Part shown: positions 36,503 to 45,121 of the stretch, one piece after another
How positions within the stretch are numbered: the stretch's first letter is position 1
Layout: the number at the start of each line of letters is the position of its first letter
Origin: Marinobacter changyiensis
GTDB lineage: Bacteria > Pseudomonadota > Gammaproteobacteria > Pseudomonadales > Oleiphilaceae
Reading direction: 5' to 3'
Assembly (NCBI RefSeq): GCF_009193265.1
Contig: NZ_VZZZ01000002.1
Span: 493,824 to 557,823 of the forward strand
Length of the DNA: 64,000 nucleotides
Translations under genes and position numbers: made by a program
Notes under the pieces: generated by a model
Databases searched by the model: none
Told to the model about the DNA's origin: nothing
The model's input: only the letters and a program-made list of their open reading frames with translations

Positions 36503-39172
36503 ATGAAATTTTCACTACATCTTCCGGGAGGATCAAGGACCCGGTTATCTAAACTTCCGATGGTGGGTTTGGCGCTGGCAGGCAGCTTGCTGCTCACCGG
36601 CTGTTTTGATGGTGACGGCGGTTCTTCGAGTTCAGAACCGGAGCTGAATACACAGCTTTTTCCGGCTAGTGGCACGTTGGAGGCCACCATTCGGAGGACA
36701 ACTAACGGGGTTCCCCATGTAAAGGCGGAGAACCTCAAATCCGTCGCATTCGGGGCAGGGTACGCCCAGGCACAGGACAACGTCTGCTTGTTGGCAGAGG
36801 CATTTGTAAAGGCACGCAGTGAGCGGGCCAAGTATTTTGGGCCTGGGCCGGGTGATATACACATCATCAATGACTTCAGTTACAAAATTCAGGATATCCG
36901 CACCGGAGCAGCCGCGGAAATATCCAATCTGACGGATGAGAGTCGCGCGCTGATTGAGGGCTTCACTGACGGCTACAACAAATACGTTGCGGAAACCGAT
37001 CCAGCAGATCTAGCACTCGAATGTCGCAACCAGCCCTGGGTTTTTGAAATATCGCCGGTAGACCTCTACGCCCATTACCGAATCGTGGGCCAGAACGCCA
37101 GCGGCGCGCTGTTCGCCACCGGCGCTGTGTTTGCTGCAGTGCCGCCGGGGGTTTCTCCGACACCGACACCCGTTTTGGCGGCGAACGATAATGTCAACAA
37201 GCTGGATCTCGAACGGGTTGTGGCCAATGCGCGCAGCATGGCCTCAGAAAGAGAGGACTACGCCGATACCGGGCTTGCAAGCAACGCCTGGGGCATTGGT
37301 AAAGACCTGACGGAGCAGGGACGCGGTGCATTGCTTGCCAATCCGCACTTTCCCTATACCGGCCATCGCCGCCTTTATCAGGTACAGATGACGGTGCCGG
37401 GTTACCTTAATATCAACGGTGCCGGTTTGCTGGGTACTGCTATTCCATTGATCAACTTCAATGAGAACCTGGCTTGGTCCCATACCGTTACTACCAGTCG
37501 GCGGTTCACCTGGTATGAACTGGAGCTGAAGCCAGGGGACGATCTGGTTTACATCAAAGATGGTGTCGAAAAGCCGATCACACAGAAAAAATTTCAGATT
37601 GAAGTCGATCTCGGTGGGGTGGAGCCTGCTGTGCTTGAACGTACTTTCTATTTATCCGAGTATGGACCAATGCTGGCGGCTGACCTGGTCGACAGCTCTT
37701 TCCCCTCGTGGGGAGGCAATGGCCTGGTCAACGGCAAGCCTGCCGCTTACACCTACCGGGATGCCAATGCCGGTTCGGTGCGTTTGCTGGATAGCTGGCT
37801 GCAGATGAGCCGGGCGTCGAACCTGGAAGAGTTCAAGGACGCATTCCGTAATTGCGGCAGCACACTCTTTACCAACTCGACCTATGCGGACGATCAGGGC
37901 AACGCCTATTATATAGACAGCAGTTCGGTACCCAATCTGTCGGACAAGTCGATTGCATTGTTAAATTTCAAACGGTCGTTCAGCCCGGCTTTTAATGAAC
38001 TCTTTAATGCTGGTATTACGCTGTTGGATGGCAGTAAATCAATTGATGATTGGGTAGAGGGAGAGTGCAATGGACTGGTGCCCTTTGATAAAAAGCCACA
38101 ACTGACTCGCCAGGACTGGGTCCAGAACTCCAATGACAGCTACTGGGCAACCAACCCCGCTGAGTTGCTGACTGGCTTTTCTCCGCTGTTTGGCTCCGAG
38201 AGAACGGCATTGAATCCCAGAACCCGCCTGGGCATCACCATGCTGCAGAACCCGCTGAGTAACGGTCCGGTATCTCCGAATGCGCCTGCCCCGGCTGGCC
38301 AGGATGGCAAGTTCAGTGCTGACGACCTTATCAACGTCATTTATAACAACCGTAGCTGGTACGCGGATGAGTTTCTAACTGAACTACGGGAACGCTGCTC
38401 AACAATCGGTATTGCGCCTGTAAACCTGCCCGCAGGCGGGGCCCGCACTGTGGACGCGGGCTGCGATGTATTAGCGACTTGGGACGGGGTCTATAACACC
38501 GAAAGTGTGGGTGCCCATATTTTCCGAGTGTTTATTGCCAACTATCGCAAGAGCTTTGACTCGGACCTGACGGTAGCATTTACACCGTCTGACCCAACAG
38601 CCACGCCCTCTACACCATCGACCGACAACGAGGGCACGGCGGACGATGTGATGCTCCAGGCATTGGCTGTTGGCCTGGACGCGCTGGACTCCGGCGGTAT
38701 TGCCTATGCTGCAGCATTAGGCACTGTTCAGTACTACCAGCCCTCCGGAAGTGTTCCCCCCGGCGGTATGCCCATGATACAAGCGGATCCGATACCCTGG
38801 CACGGCGGTGACGGCGGCATTGATGGTGCATTTAATGCCATCGGCGTTGTCGCCTCGAATGTGGCGGTGGACACTCGCTTCCCCAGAATTTCGCCCGCAA
38901 CCATTGCCGATACCGCAGGTTTATCGCAAACCCCGGGTGAAGGCTGGTTAATGGCCAGAGGCACCAGCTTCCACTTTGGTCTGGAGTTTACTGACAGCGG
39001 TCCGGTGGCAATGGGCTTGACCAGCTACTCGCAAGCTTCAGATGAGAACTCCCCTTACTTCATCGATCAGAGCCTGCGGTATTCGCAGAAGGATTATCGG
39101 CAGTTCTGGTTTTCAGAGTCCGATATTGAGGCAAACCTGGTGTCCCAGGGAGAGACTACGATTACCAATTAA
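36503..39172 (+). CDS. Penicillin acylase family lipoprotein, tandem copy 2
   Basis: 889 residues from the ATG at 36503 (weak ribosome site; the frame also holds an ATG at 36425 before the signal peptide). It is a close paralogue of the gene upstream over its whole length. Lipobox SLLLTGC, acylase opening TIRRTTNGVPHVKAENLKSVAFGAGYAQAQDN, predicted nucleophile Ser260 in GLASNAWGIGKDL. The residue before the cleavage site is Ala259 here and Gly in copy 1. The glycine-rich loop near residue 770 is shorter (GGDGGIDGAF). Substitutions are spread evenly and both frames are intact, so both copies appear to be under selection; they may differ in acyl-chain preference. Confidence 0.92.
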   Translation: MKFSLHLPGGSRTRLSKLPMVGLALAGSLLLTGCFDGDGGSSSSEPELNTQLFPASGTLEATIRRTTNGVPHVKAENLKSVAFGAGYAQAQDNVCLLAEAFVKARSERAKYFGPGPGDIHIINDFSYKIQDIRTGAAAEISNLTDESRALIEGFTDGYNKYVAETDPADLALECRNQPWVFEISPVDLYAHYRIVGQNASGALFATGAVFAAVPPGVSPTPTPVLAANDNVNKLDLERVVANARSMASEREDYADTGLASNAWGIGKDLTEQGRGALLANPHFPYTGHRRLYQVQMTVPGYLNINGAGLLGTAIPLINFNENLAWSHTVTTSRRFTWYELELKPGDDLVYIKDGVEKPITQKKFQIEVDLGGVEPAVLERTFYLSEYGPMLAADLVDSSFPSWGGNGLVNGKPAAYTYRDANAGSVRLLDSWLQMSRASNLEEFKDAFRNCGSTLFTNSTYADDQGNAYYIDSSSVPNLSDKSIALLNFKRSFSPAFNELFNAGITLLDGSKSIDDWVEGECNGLVPFDKKPQLTRQDWVQNSNDSYWATNPAELLTGFSPLFGSERTALNPRTRLGITMLQNPLSNGPVSPNAPAPAGQDGKFSADDLINVIYNNRSWYADEFLTELRERCSTIGIAPVNLPAGGARTVDAGCDVLATWDGVYNTESVGAHIFRVFIANYRKSFDSDLTVAFTPSDPTATPSTPSTDNEGTADDVMLQALAVGLDALDSGGIAYAAALGTVQYYQPSGSVPPGGMPMIQADPIPWHGGDGGIDGAFNAIGVVASNVAVDTRFPRISPATIADTAGLSQTPGEGWLMARGTSFHFGLEFTDSGPVAMGLTSYSQASDENSPYFIDQSLRYSQKDYRQFWFSESDIEANLVSQGETTITN

Positions 39173-39215
39173 GCGCCAACTGAGTAGTACTCAGCTTGAG
39201 ATATAACGAGTTTGG

Positions 39216-39246
39216 AAGGGCTTCACCATGGTGAAGCCCTTTTTTA
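39216..39246 (+). terminator. Terminator after acylase copy 2
   Basis: Stem AAGGGCTTCAC / GTGAAGCCCTT (39216-39226 with 39231-39241), loop CATG, followed by a T run. Confidence 0.93.
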
Positions 39247-39365
39247 TGTGCTGATGATTCTTTTAATCAAGCGCCTTGCCAGCCCCAGTCTTTCTTGCGA
39301 GGGAAGGTAATCCTCTGCATCTCACTTCTTGGGATGACATCGTATGTCAGGGCTGGAATGCAGAC

Positions 39366-39394
39366 AAAAAAAAGCCCCGGCATTAGCCGGGGCT
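39366..39394 (-). terminator. Terminator of the VolA-like lipase gene
   Basis: Stem AGCCCCGGC / GCCGGGGCT (39373-39381 with 39386-39394), loop ATTA, with an A run on the + strand that becomes the U run of the - strand transcript. It lies 20 bases after the lipase stop. Confidence 0.93.
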
Positions 39395-39414
39395 TCAGAA
39401 CTACAAAGTATAGA

Positions 39415-42282
39415 TTACTGATTCTGATCCAGAGCGCTTTCGAGAGTGTCGCTTGTTCCCAGGACTGAAATGTCTGCTGGACCACTTAGTAAGGTGGTTA
39501 GCACCGGAGCACCGTTGATCGCCAGAATAGTCTGACGAACCATTTCGGAGAAGGCCGGGATAGTGCTGGTGCCACCCGGGCACTGCAGGTTCTCTGGGTT
39601 GGCAGGAGTTGCCGGCCCTACGAAGGTGCCGTGGTTGGCATCCGTGCACGGGTTAGCCCCCGCGAAGAAGGAAGCTGCTGGCAATGCGCCTTCGTTCGCC
39701 ATAGAACCCGTTTGTACCAGATTCAGTCCAGCGCCATCTGCAAGGATGCCGCCACCCGCTCCAAGATCGATCAATGCCATCAGCGGCTCCGTCGATGCCA
39801 GCGGAGCAGAGAATGCATCACCCAGTGGGTTTACGTTAGCTTCGTTTGGCACGGTGCTGTCGCCAATAACTTCACTGATCAGAATGTTGCTCGTTGAGGC
39901 ACCAAGATCTTTCGCGAAGTTCACCGGGTCTGTCGCGTCTACGACGGACTGGAACACATAGAAGAAGCTCTCGAAGTCTGCAGAGCCCTGGCTTACACCC
40001 GCCGCTGACAGCCCACCAAGGATAGGCGTAGAGAATGCTGGTGAGTTTTCGATCAAGCGGGTTACTTGTCCGCCGGTGTTGTGAATGACAACGGTATCCA
40101 GGTTAGGGAAGGTAAAGCCGGACAATGGCGCGCCTGCGGATTGGTAAATTCCGTTTACCGTACCATTCAAGGTTGGGTCGTTAACCAGCGAAGCGAAGGT
40201 CGTACCGGAAATACCACCAAGGGAATGCCCGACAAAGTGTACTGGTACGCCGGCCAAATTTCCGATACTCGCGAGCCCGTTAACTCCCATTGTCTGGACT
40301 GAGGCTGCAACGTTGAGCAGATCAACCACGCCTTGACGCAGATTATCGCGGTTGTTGAGCATGTTAAGCGGGTTGATGAACAGGCTGCCGGATGCCACGT
40401 CAGTCAGGTCTGCTTCCACAGGCTGCTGCTGAGCATTGGCTGTGAACGAGAAGTGTCGCTCACCAATATAGTCAGCATTGATTAACGCTGTTAGCTGTGC
40501 ATCAAGTCCAGGGTTGCCTGTGTTGCCAATAAGTGGAGTCACTTGGGCTGTCAGGTCTGCCTCCGAAAGAGGAGTCAGACCCGGAATACGACCAGCAGTT
40601 GCACCTGCAAGACCATGCAATGGCTGATCAATCGCAATCACTGCCTGACAGGCCCGGTTTGCAAGCAGTATGCCCGGCAGCATGGATACGCTGCGGTCAA
40701 CTGTGATGCCGTGTTGGAAGATAGTGACTCCATTGGGCAACTCGGGATCCACGCACGTAGTTGGACGAGTGCCGCCAGTGGCAGGATGGAAAGCTACAAC
40801 AGGTACAGTAGTGGTTGCTTTCTGTTCTGGAAACGGGAAGTAACCATTCACGTTGAGCTTACCGTCAATGTCACGCAGGAAACGGAAGGTATCTACTCCT
40901 GGTTCCAGTGTTTCACTCAAACCTGCTTCCAGACTGGTACTGCCTTCCCAGCTGCCGGTCGAAATCCCGGTTCCATCGGCTCCGGGAAGTGATTGGTAGT
41001 ATGGCAGTGCGATAGCACCCTGAGAGACTTGTACCTGACTTGCAGCAAGCACGATCGGATTGGTTGCGTCCTGTGCTGCCAGCCCCTGGATGGTGAGCAG
41101 ATCGCTGGCGCTGGTTGGAGCGGAGAAATAAGACGGACGTGGCACCGGTAAGTGCAGTGTATCTCCAACCTCTGCTGAAATTGCGGCTCCAATGTTTTCT
41201 GCTGTTGTTATAGCTCCAAGCTGGCCAAGACGCGTGATGGCGGCAATTTCAGCGGCTGGAAGGGTAGACGGATCAAGAGTTCCTCCCTGAATTGCCGCTG
41301 CTTTAGCGCCCAGGTCCGCAAGTTTCGCCGTCAGCTGGGAAAAGTTCAATGTTGGGAAGTTGTCACGAACAGCCTTGAGCTGTGCGGTGAAACCCACTTT
41401 CTGGCCAAGTCCGGATCCAAACACTGAAGGCGCCATCATGGCGCGCAAAACGTCGGTATCGGAGTTTGTGGTAAACGAGTAAGACAAGGCAGATTCTGAC
41501 CCGGTGTTCATAGCCGTCAGGAACCCATTACCCAACTGATCAAGACTGACCAGTAACGACTTGACGTTACCCAGAGCCGGGTTGCCCAAGTTGCCGTCGG
41601 CAAGCGCAACATCCTGAACAGAGCGGGTTATCGGCTGGCCGTCGGCGCCCACTACGTTGTCACTGACGATCACCAGGTATTTCTGGCCGTCCTCCAGTGG
41701 CTCCAGAGGCACGATGCGAATCGCGTTATTGGTGCCGCCGTCAAGGCTTTCTACGTCCGCACGAAAATTCGGCTGCACGAGAGCATCATCACCGGTTAGC
41801 CCTTGACCAAACGGATCGGCAGCAACAATGCTACTGGGGTTTGTATTAGGCACTGCTAATGGTGCAGTTTCGATTGCGGGCGCCACGTTAAGTGGTACCA
41901 GAAAAACAGTAGCATTCGCCATTACGGAGGCCGGATTCAGCGCACCGTCAAATTTGAGGGTGAACGCGCCAGAGGTAGCGAAACCGGAAAGCCGATTTAC
42001 AGCATCGTCTGCAGGGCTTGTTCCGGTTGACAGGCCAGTAAAATCATAATTGGCACTTTGTGTTGCACCAAGCAACAGGATCAGGTCGGAGTTGATCGGG
42101 AAGGCAGCTTCTTCGGCTAGCGGGTTGGGATTATAAATGGGACGAACCAGACTAGTGTCAATGGTTGTGTCTTCAATCTTATATTCCGGATCCGCATTCG
42201 ATCCCGAGCCACCGTCGCTAAAACAGCCTGTCAGCCCCAATGTGGACGCCACGGCAACGCTTATTAGAGTTTTCTTGAACAT
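39415..42282 (-). CDS. VolA/Pla-1/cef-type surface lipase lipoprotein
   Basis: 955 residues. Lipobox GLTGC (Cys20) followed by SDGGSGS. The N-terminal 400 residues are beta-rich (bacterial virulence-factor-lipase N-terminal type), with NYDFTGLSTGTSPADDAVNRLSGF and PLEDGQKYLVIVSDNVVGADG. The alpha/beta-hydrolase part contains TIFQHGITVDRSVSMLPG (oxyanion region) and the nucleophile elbow VHFVGHSLGGISG with Ser687. This architecture matches VolA of Vibrio, a surface-exposed lysophospholipase that releases fatty acids from host or environmental lecithin; function here by similarity. Convergent with the two acylase lipoproteins, giving a block of three large secreted hydrolases. Confidence 0.92.
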   Translation of the reverse strand: MFKKTLISVAVASTLGLTGCFSDGGSGSNADPEYKIEDTTIDTSLVRPIYNPNPLAEEAAFPINSDLILLLGATQSANYDFTGLSTGTSPADDAVNRLSGFATSGAFTLKFDGALNPASVMANATVFLVPLNVAPAIETAPLAVPNTNPSSIVAADPFGQGLTGDDALVQPNFRADVESLDGGTNNAIRIVPLEPLEDGQKYLVIVSDNVVGADGQPITRSVQDVALADGNLGNPALGNVKSLLVSLDQLGNGFLTAMNTGSESALSYSFTTNSDTDVLRAMMAPSVFGSGLGQKVGFTAQLKAVRDNFPTLNFSQLTAKLADLGAKAAAIQGGTLDPSTLPAAEIAAITRLGQLGAITTAENIGAAISAEVGDTLHLPVPRPSYFSAPTSASDLLTIQGLAAQDATNPIVLAASQVQVSQGAIALPYYQSLPGADGTGISTGSWEGSTSLEAGLSETLEPGVDTFRFLRDIDGKLNVNGYFPFPEQKATTTVPVVAFHPATGGTRPTTCVDPELPNGVTIFQHGITVDRSVSMLPGILLANRACQAVIAIDQPLHGLAGATAGRIPGLTPLSEADLTAQVTPLIGNTGNPGLDAQLTALINADYIGERHFSFTANAQQQPVEADLTDVASGSLFINPLNMLNNRDNLRQGVVDLLNVAASVQTMGVNGLASIGNLAGVPVHFVGHSLGGISGTTFASLVNDPTLNGTVNGIYQSAGAPLSGFTFPNLDTVVIHNTGGQVTRLIENSPAFSTPILGGLSAAGVSQGSADFESFFYVFQSVVDATDPVNFAKDLGASTSNILISEVIGDSTVPNEANVNPLGDAFSAPLASTEPLMALIDLGAGGGILADGAGLNLVQTGSMANEGALPAASFFAGANPCTDANHGTFVGPATPANPENLQCPGGTSTIPAFSEMVRQTILAINGAPVLTTLLSGPADISVLGTSDTLESALDQNQ

Positions 42283-42590
42283 GGGTGGAACCCTTTACTG
42301 TTGTTGTGTCGTTATTATCAGCTACTGACGGGGCCGGTTGGGACCGGTAAGCCCGTTGTCAGCGGCTGGAGTTGTCTGAAATTCCGGCCAGCGCTCTGAG
42401 CCGATTTCTAGTGATCTGACTATAGCGAGAGATCAGCAGCAGGTGATCGCTCGAAAGTGTGATTCTTGTTGGTGGAGGTTCAGAATTTGGCCATCTCTGA
42501 AAAATAGATGGCCGCCCAACGTTTGTCGAGTGGGGGAGGGGCCATCTTGTGTGTCAATCTGTAATCGCCCTGGAGTTACGGGACGGGAAG
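42283..42590. other. Gap between lipase and enoyl-CoA hydratase genes
   Basis: 308 bases. It should hold the lipase promoter (- strand), but I see no convincing boxes. One hairpin is present, GGCCATCT / AGATGGCC (42489-42496 with 42506-42513), about 80 bases beyond the hydratase stop on its strand and without a U run; GGCCATCT recurs at 42540. Confidence 0.5.
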
Positions 42591-43364
42591 CTACCTGAAG
42601 CTGGAGAAGTCCGGTTTGCGCTTTTCGGCGAAGGCCTTGAAAGCTTCTTTAGCCTCCGGTGATTTGAGCCGTTCTGCGAACAACCCACCCTCGGCGATCA
42701 TGGTGGCCTCCAGGGCTTTCAGGCTGGAGCGGTTCAGCAGATCCTTGGTCGCCCGGATAGCGGCTGGGGGCTGTGCCGACAGTTGATGGCAGAGTGTAAG
42801 GGCGGTCCGCTCGGTTTCCAGCGGGTCGCAGATACGGTTTATCAGGCCCATCCGGTAGGCGTCCTCCGCGGTGAAGGTGCCGCCGAGCATTAACAGTTCC
42901 GCCGCGCGCACCCGGCCCAGCCAGTGCGGCAGCAGCAGACTGGAGCCACCTTCCGGGCACAGGCCCAGGTTGGCGAACGGCATCTGGAAGCGGGTGTTGC
43001 TGCCAGCCAGTACCAGGTCACAGTGCAGCAGCATGGTGGTGCCGATGCCCACGGCAGGGCCGTTAACCGCGGCTACTATGGGTTTGGTGGCGTTGGCGAG
43101 GCCAAGCAGGAAGTGTCCGACCGGAGAATCCTTGAAGTCCCCCGGCATGCCAGCGGAAAATTCACTCAGGTCATTGCCCGCGGTAAAGCACTCTTCATTG
43201 CCCGTGAACAACATGCAGCGTATGTCGTCATTGGCGTGGGCGACTGTGATGGCGTCTGCCATGGCGGTATACATCTCGTGGGTGAGGGCATTCTTGCGAT
43301 TGAGCCGGTTGATGCGAACGATCAGTGTCCGGTTCTGGATCTCTGTCAGTATGAGGTCGCTCAC
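42591..43364 (-). CDS. Enoyl-CoA hydratase/isomerase family protein
   Basis: 257 residues from a GTG with AAGGAG upstream. Crotonase fold: RIVRINRLNRKNALTHEMYTAM start, oxyanion-hole loop LFTGNEECFTAGNDLSEF, and second loop VAAVNGPAVGIGTTMLLHCDLVLAGSNTRFQMPFANLGLCPEGGSS. The Glu in CPEGGSS sits where catalytic Glu164 of rat hydratase falls. The positions match a hydratase or a delta3,delta2-enoyl-CoA isomerase; the two cannot be told apart by eye. It would act in fatty-acid beta-oxidation. Single gene, divergent from fumarase. Confidence 0.92.
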   Translation of the reverse strand: MSDLILTEIQNRTLIVRINRLNRKNALTHEMYTAMADAITVAHANDDIRCMLFTGNEECFTAGNDLSEFSAGMPGDFKDSPVGHFLLGLANATKPIVAAVNGPAVGIGTTMLLHCDLVLAGSNTRFQMPFANLGLCPEGGSSLLLPHWLGRVRAAELLMLGGTFTAEDAYRMGLINRICDPLETERTALTLCHQLSAQPPAAIRATKDLLNRSSLKALEATMIAEGGLFAERLKSPEAKEAFKAFAEKRKPDFSSFR

Positions 43365-43546
43365 GATTGGCTCCTTGATAGTGGTTGGTCAGACCGGATG
43401 TAACCCCGGCCGCCCCATTAGTTGCAAAGGCAGGCCCCGGGAACCCGATGCGGTCTGGAAAACCTGTCTATGATAGTGACTCGCTGGTAAACTTTGCGCC
43501 CATTTCTGCGACAAATTATTCATAACGCCTAAACGATGAGATTGCC

Positions 43547-45061
43547 ATGACAACGACGATTCGCCAGGACGACCTGATAGAAAGCATAGCGGATGCGCTG
43601 CAGTTTATTTCCTACTATCACCCGAAGGATTTTATCCAGGGTGTTTATGAGGCCTATCAAAAGGAAGAGTCCCAGGCGGCGAAGGATGCCATGGCGCAGA
43701 TTCTGATCAACTCGCGTATGTGCGCTCAGGGCAAGCGGCCATTGTGTCAGGACACCGGCATCGTTACGGTGTTCGTCACGGTCGGCATGGATGTGCAGTG
43801 GGATGCCGACATGGCGCTGGACGATATTATCAATGAAGGCGTCCGTCGGGCCTATCTGAACCCGGACAATGTGCTGCGCGCCTCGATTCTGGCTGACCCG
43901 GACGGCAAGCGCACCAACACCAAAGACAACACGCCGGCGATGATCCATTACAAGATCGTACCGGGTAATACGGTCGATGTGCATGTGGCAGCCAAGGGCG
44001 GCGGCTCCGAGGCCAAGTCCAAGTTTGCCATGCTCAACCCGTCGGATTCTGTGGTGGAGTGGGTGCTGAAGATGGTGCCCCAGATGGGCGCTGGCTGGTG
44101 CCCGCCAGGCATGCTGGGCATTGGCATTGGTGGTACCGCCGAGAAAGCCATGCAACTGGCCAAGGAATCCCTTCTGGACCCCATCGACATCCACGATCTG
44201 CAGGCCCGCGGGGCGTCCAACCGTGCCGAGGAGCTGCGGCTGGAACTGTTTGAGAAGGTGAACGATCTGGGTATAGGCGCCCAGGGCCTCGGCGGCCTGA
44301 CCACGGTGCTGGATGTGAAAGTGAAGGATTACCCCACCCACGCTGCCAACAAGCCGGTTGCGATCATCCCCAACTGCGCGGCGACCCGCCACGCGCACTT
44401 TGTACTGGATGGTTCCGGCCCGTCATTGCAAACCCCGCCAAACCTGGCTGACTGGCCGGAAATTACCTGGGAAGTGGGCGACAGTGTGCGCCGGGTGAAT
44501 CTGGATACCGTTACCCCGGAAGACGTAAAAGACTGGCAGCCCGGTGAGACGGTATTGCTGTCCGGCAAGATGCTGACCGGTCGGGATGCCGCCCACAAGA
44601 AGATGGTTGACATGATCGAGCGTGGCGAAGAGCTGCCGGTGAGCATGAAAGGCCGCTTCATCTATTACGTCGGCCCGGTAGACCCGGTGCGTGAGGAGGT
44701 GGTCGGCCCCGCAGGCCCAACTACCGCCACCCGCATGGATAAGTTCACCCGCACCATGCTGGAAAAAACCGGCCTCACCGGCATGATCGGCAAAGCTGAA
44801 CGCGGCCAAGTGGCCATTGATGCCATCCGTGAATTCGGTGCTGTTTACCTGATGGCCGTTGGCGGCTCCGCTTACCTGGTGTCAAAAGCCATCAAGAAGG
44901 CTGAGGTCGTGGCCTTCGAGGAGCTGGGTATGGAGGCGATCTACGAGTTCGAAGTAGAAGACATGCCCGTCACCGTCGCCGTGGACTCCAAAGGCACATC
45001 GGTCCACCAGACCGGCCCAGTGGAATGGCACAACAAGATTATTGCGGCCAAGGCGGTTTAG
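43547..45061 (+). CDS. fumA: Class I (iron-sulfur) fumarate hydratase
   Basis: 504 residues. It matches the class I fumarase/tartrate dehydratase family: alpha part with SRMCAQGKRPLCQDTGIVTVFVTVG, GSEAKSKFAMLNPSD and GMLGIGIGGTAEKAM, and beta part after about residue 330 with LSGKMLTGRDAAHKKM, KGRFIYYVGPVDP and GPTTATRMDKFT. Cluster ligands are probably Cys62 or Cys67 region, the Cys in IPNCAATRHAHFV and a further Cys; the [4Fe-4S] enzyme interconverts fumarate and malate in the TCA cycle and is oxygen sensitive. Monocistronic; divergent from the hydratase and convergent with selO. Confidence 0.95.
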   Translation: MTTTIRQDDLIESIADALQFISYYHPKDFIQGVYEAYQKEESQAAKDAMAQILINSRMCAQGKRPLCQDTGIVTVFVTVGMDVQWDADMALDDIINEGVRRAYLNPDNVLRASILADPDGKRTNTKDNTPAMIHYKIVPGNTVDVHVAAKGGGSEAKSKFAMLNPSDSVVEWVLKMVPQMGAGWCPPGMLGIGIGGTAEKAMQLAKESLLDPIDIHDLQARGASNRAEELRLELFEKVNDLGIGAQGLGGLTTVLDVKVKDYPTHAANKPVAIIPNCAATRHAHFVLDGSGPSLQTPPNLADWPEITWEVGDSVRRVNLDTVTPEDVKDWQPGETVLLSGKMLTGRDAAHKKMVDMIERGEELPVSMKGRFIYYVGPVDPVREEVVGPAGPTTATRMDKFTRTMLEKTGLTGMIGKAERGQVAIDAIREFGAVYLMAVGGSAYLVSKAIKKAEVVAFEELGMEAIYEFEVEDMPVTVAVDSKGTSVHQTGPVEWHNKIIAAKAV

Positions 45062-45121
45062 CCGAGCCGCCTTTCGGCCAGGGATGGCTATAATCTCTGT
45101 CGCTAGAGAGTTCGGGTTTTA

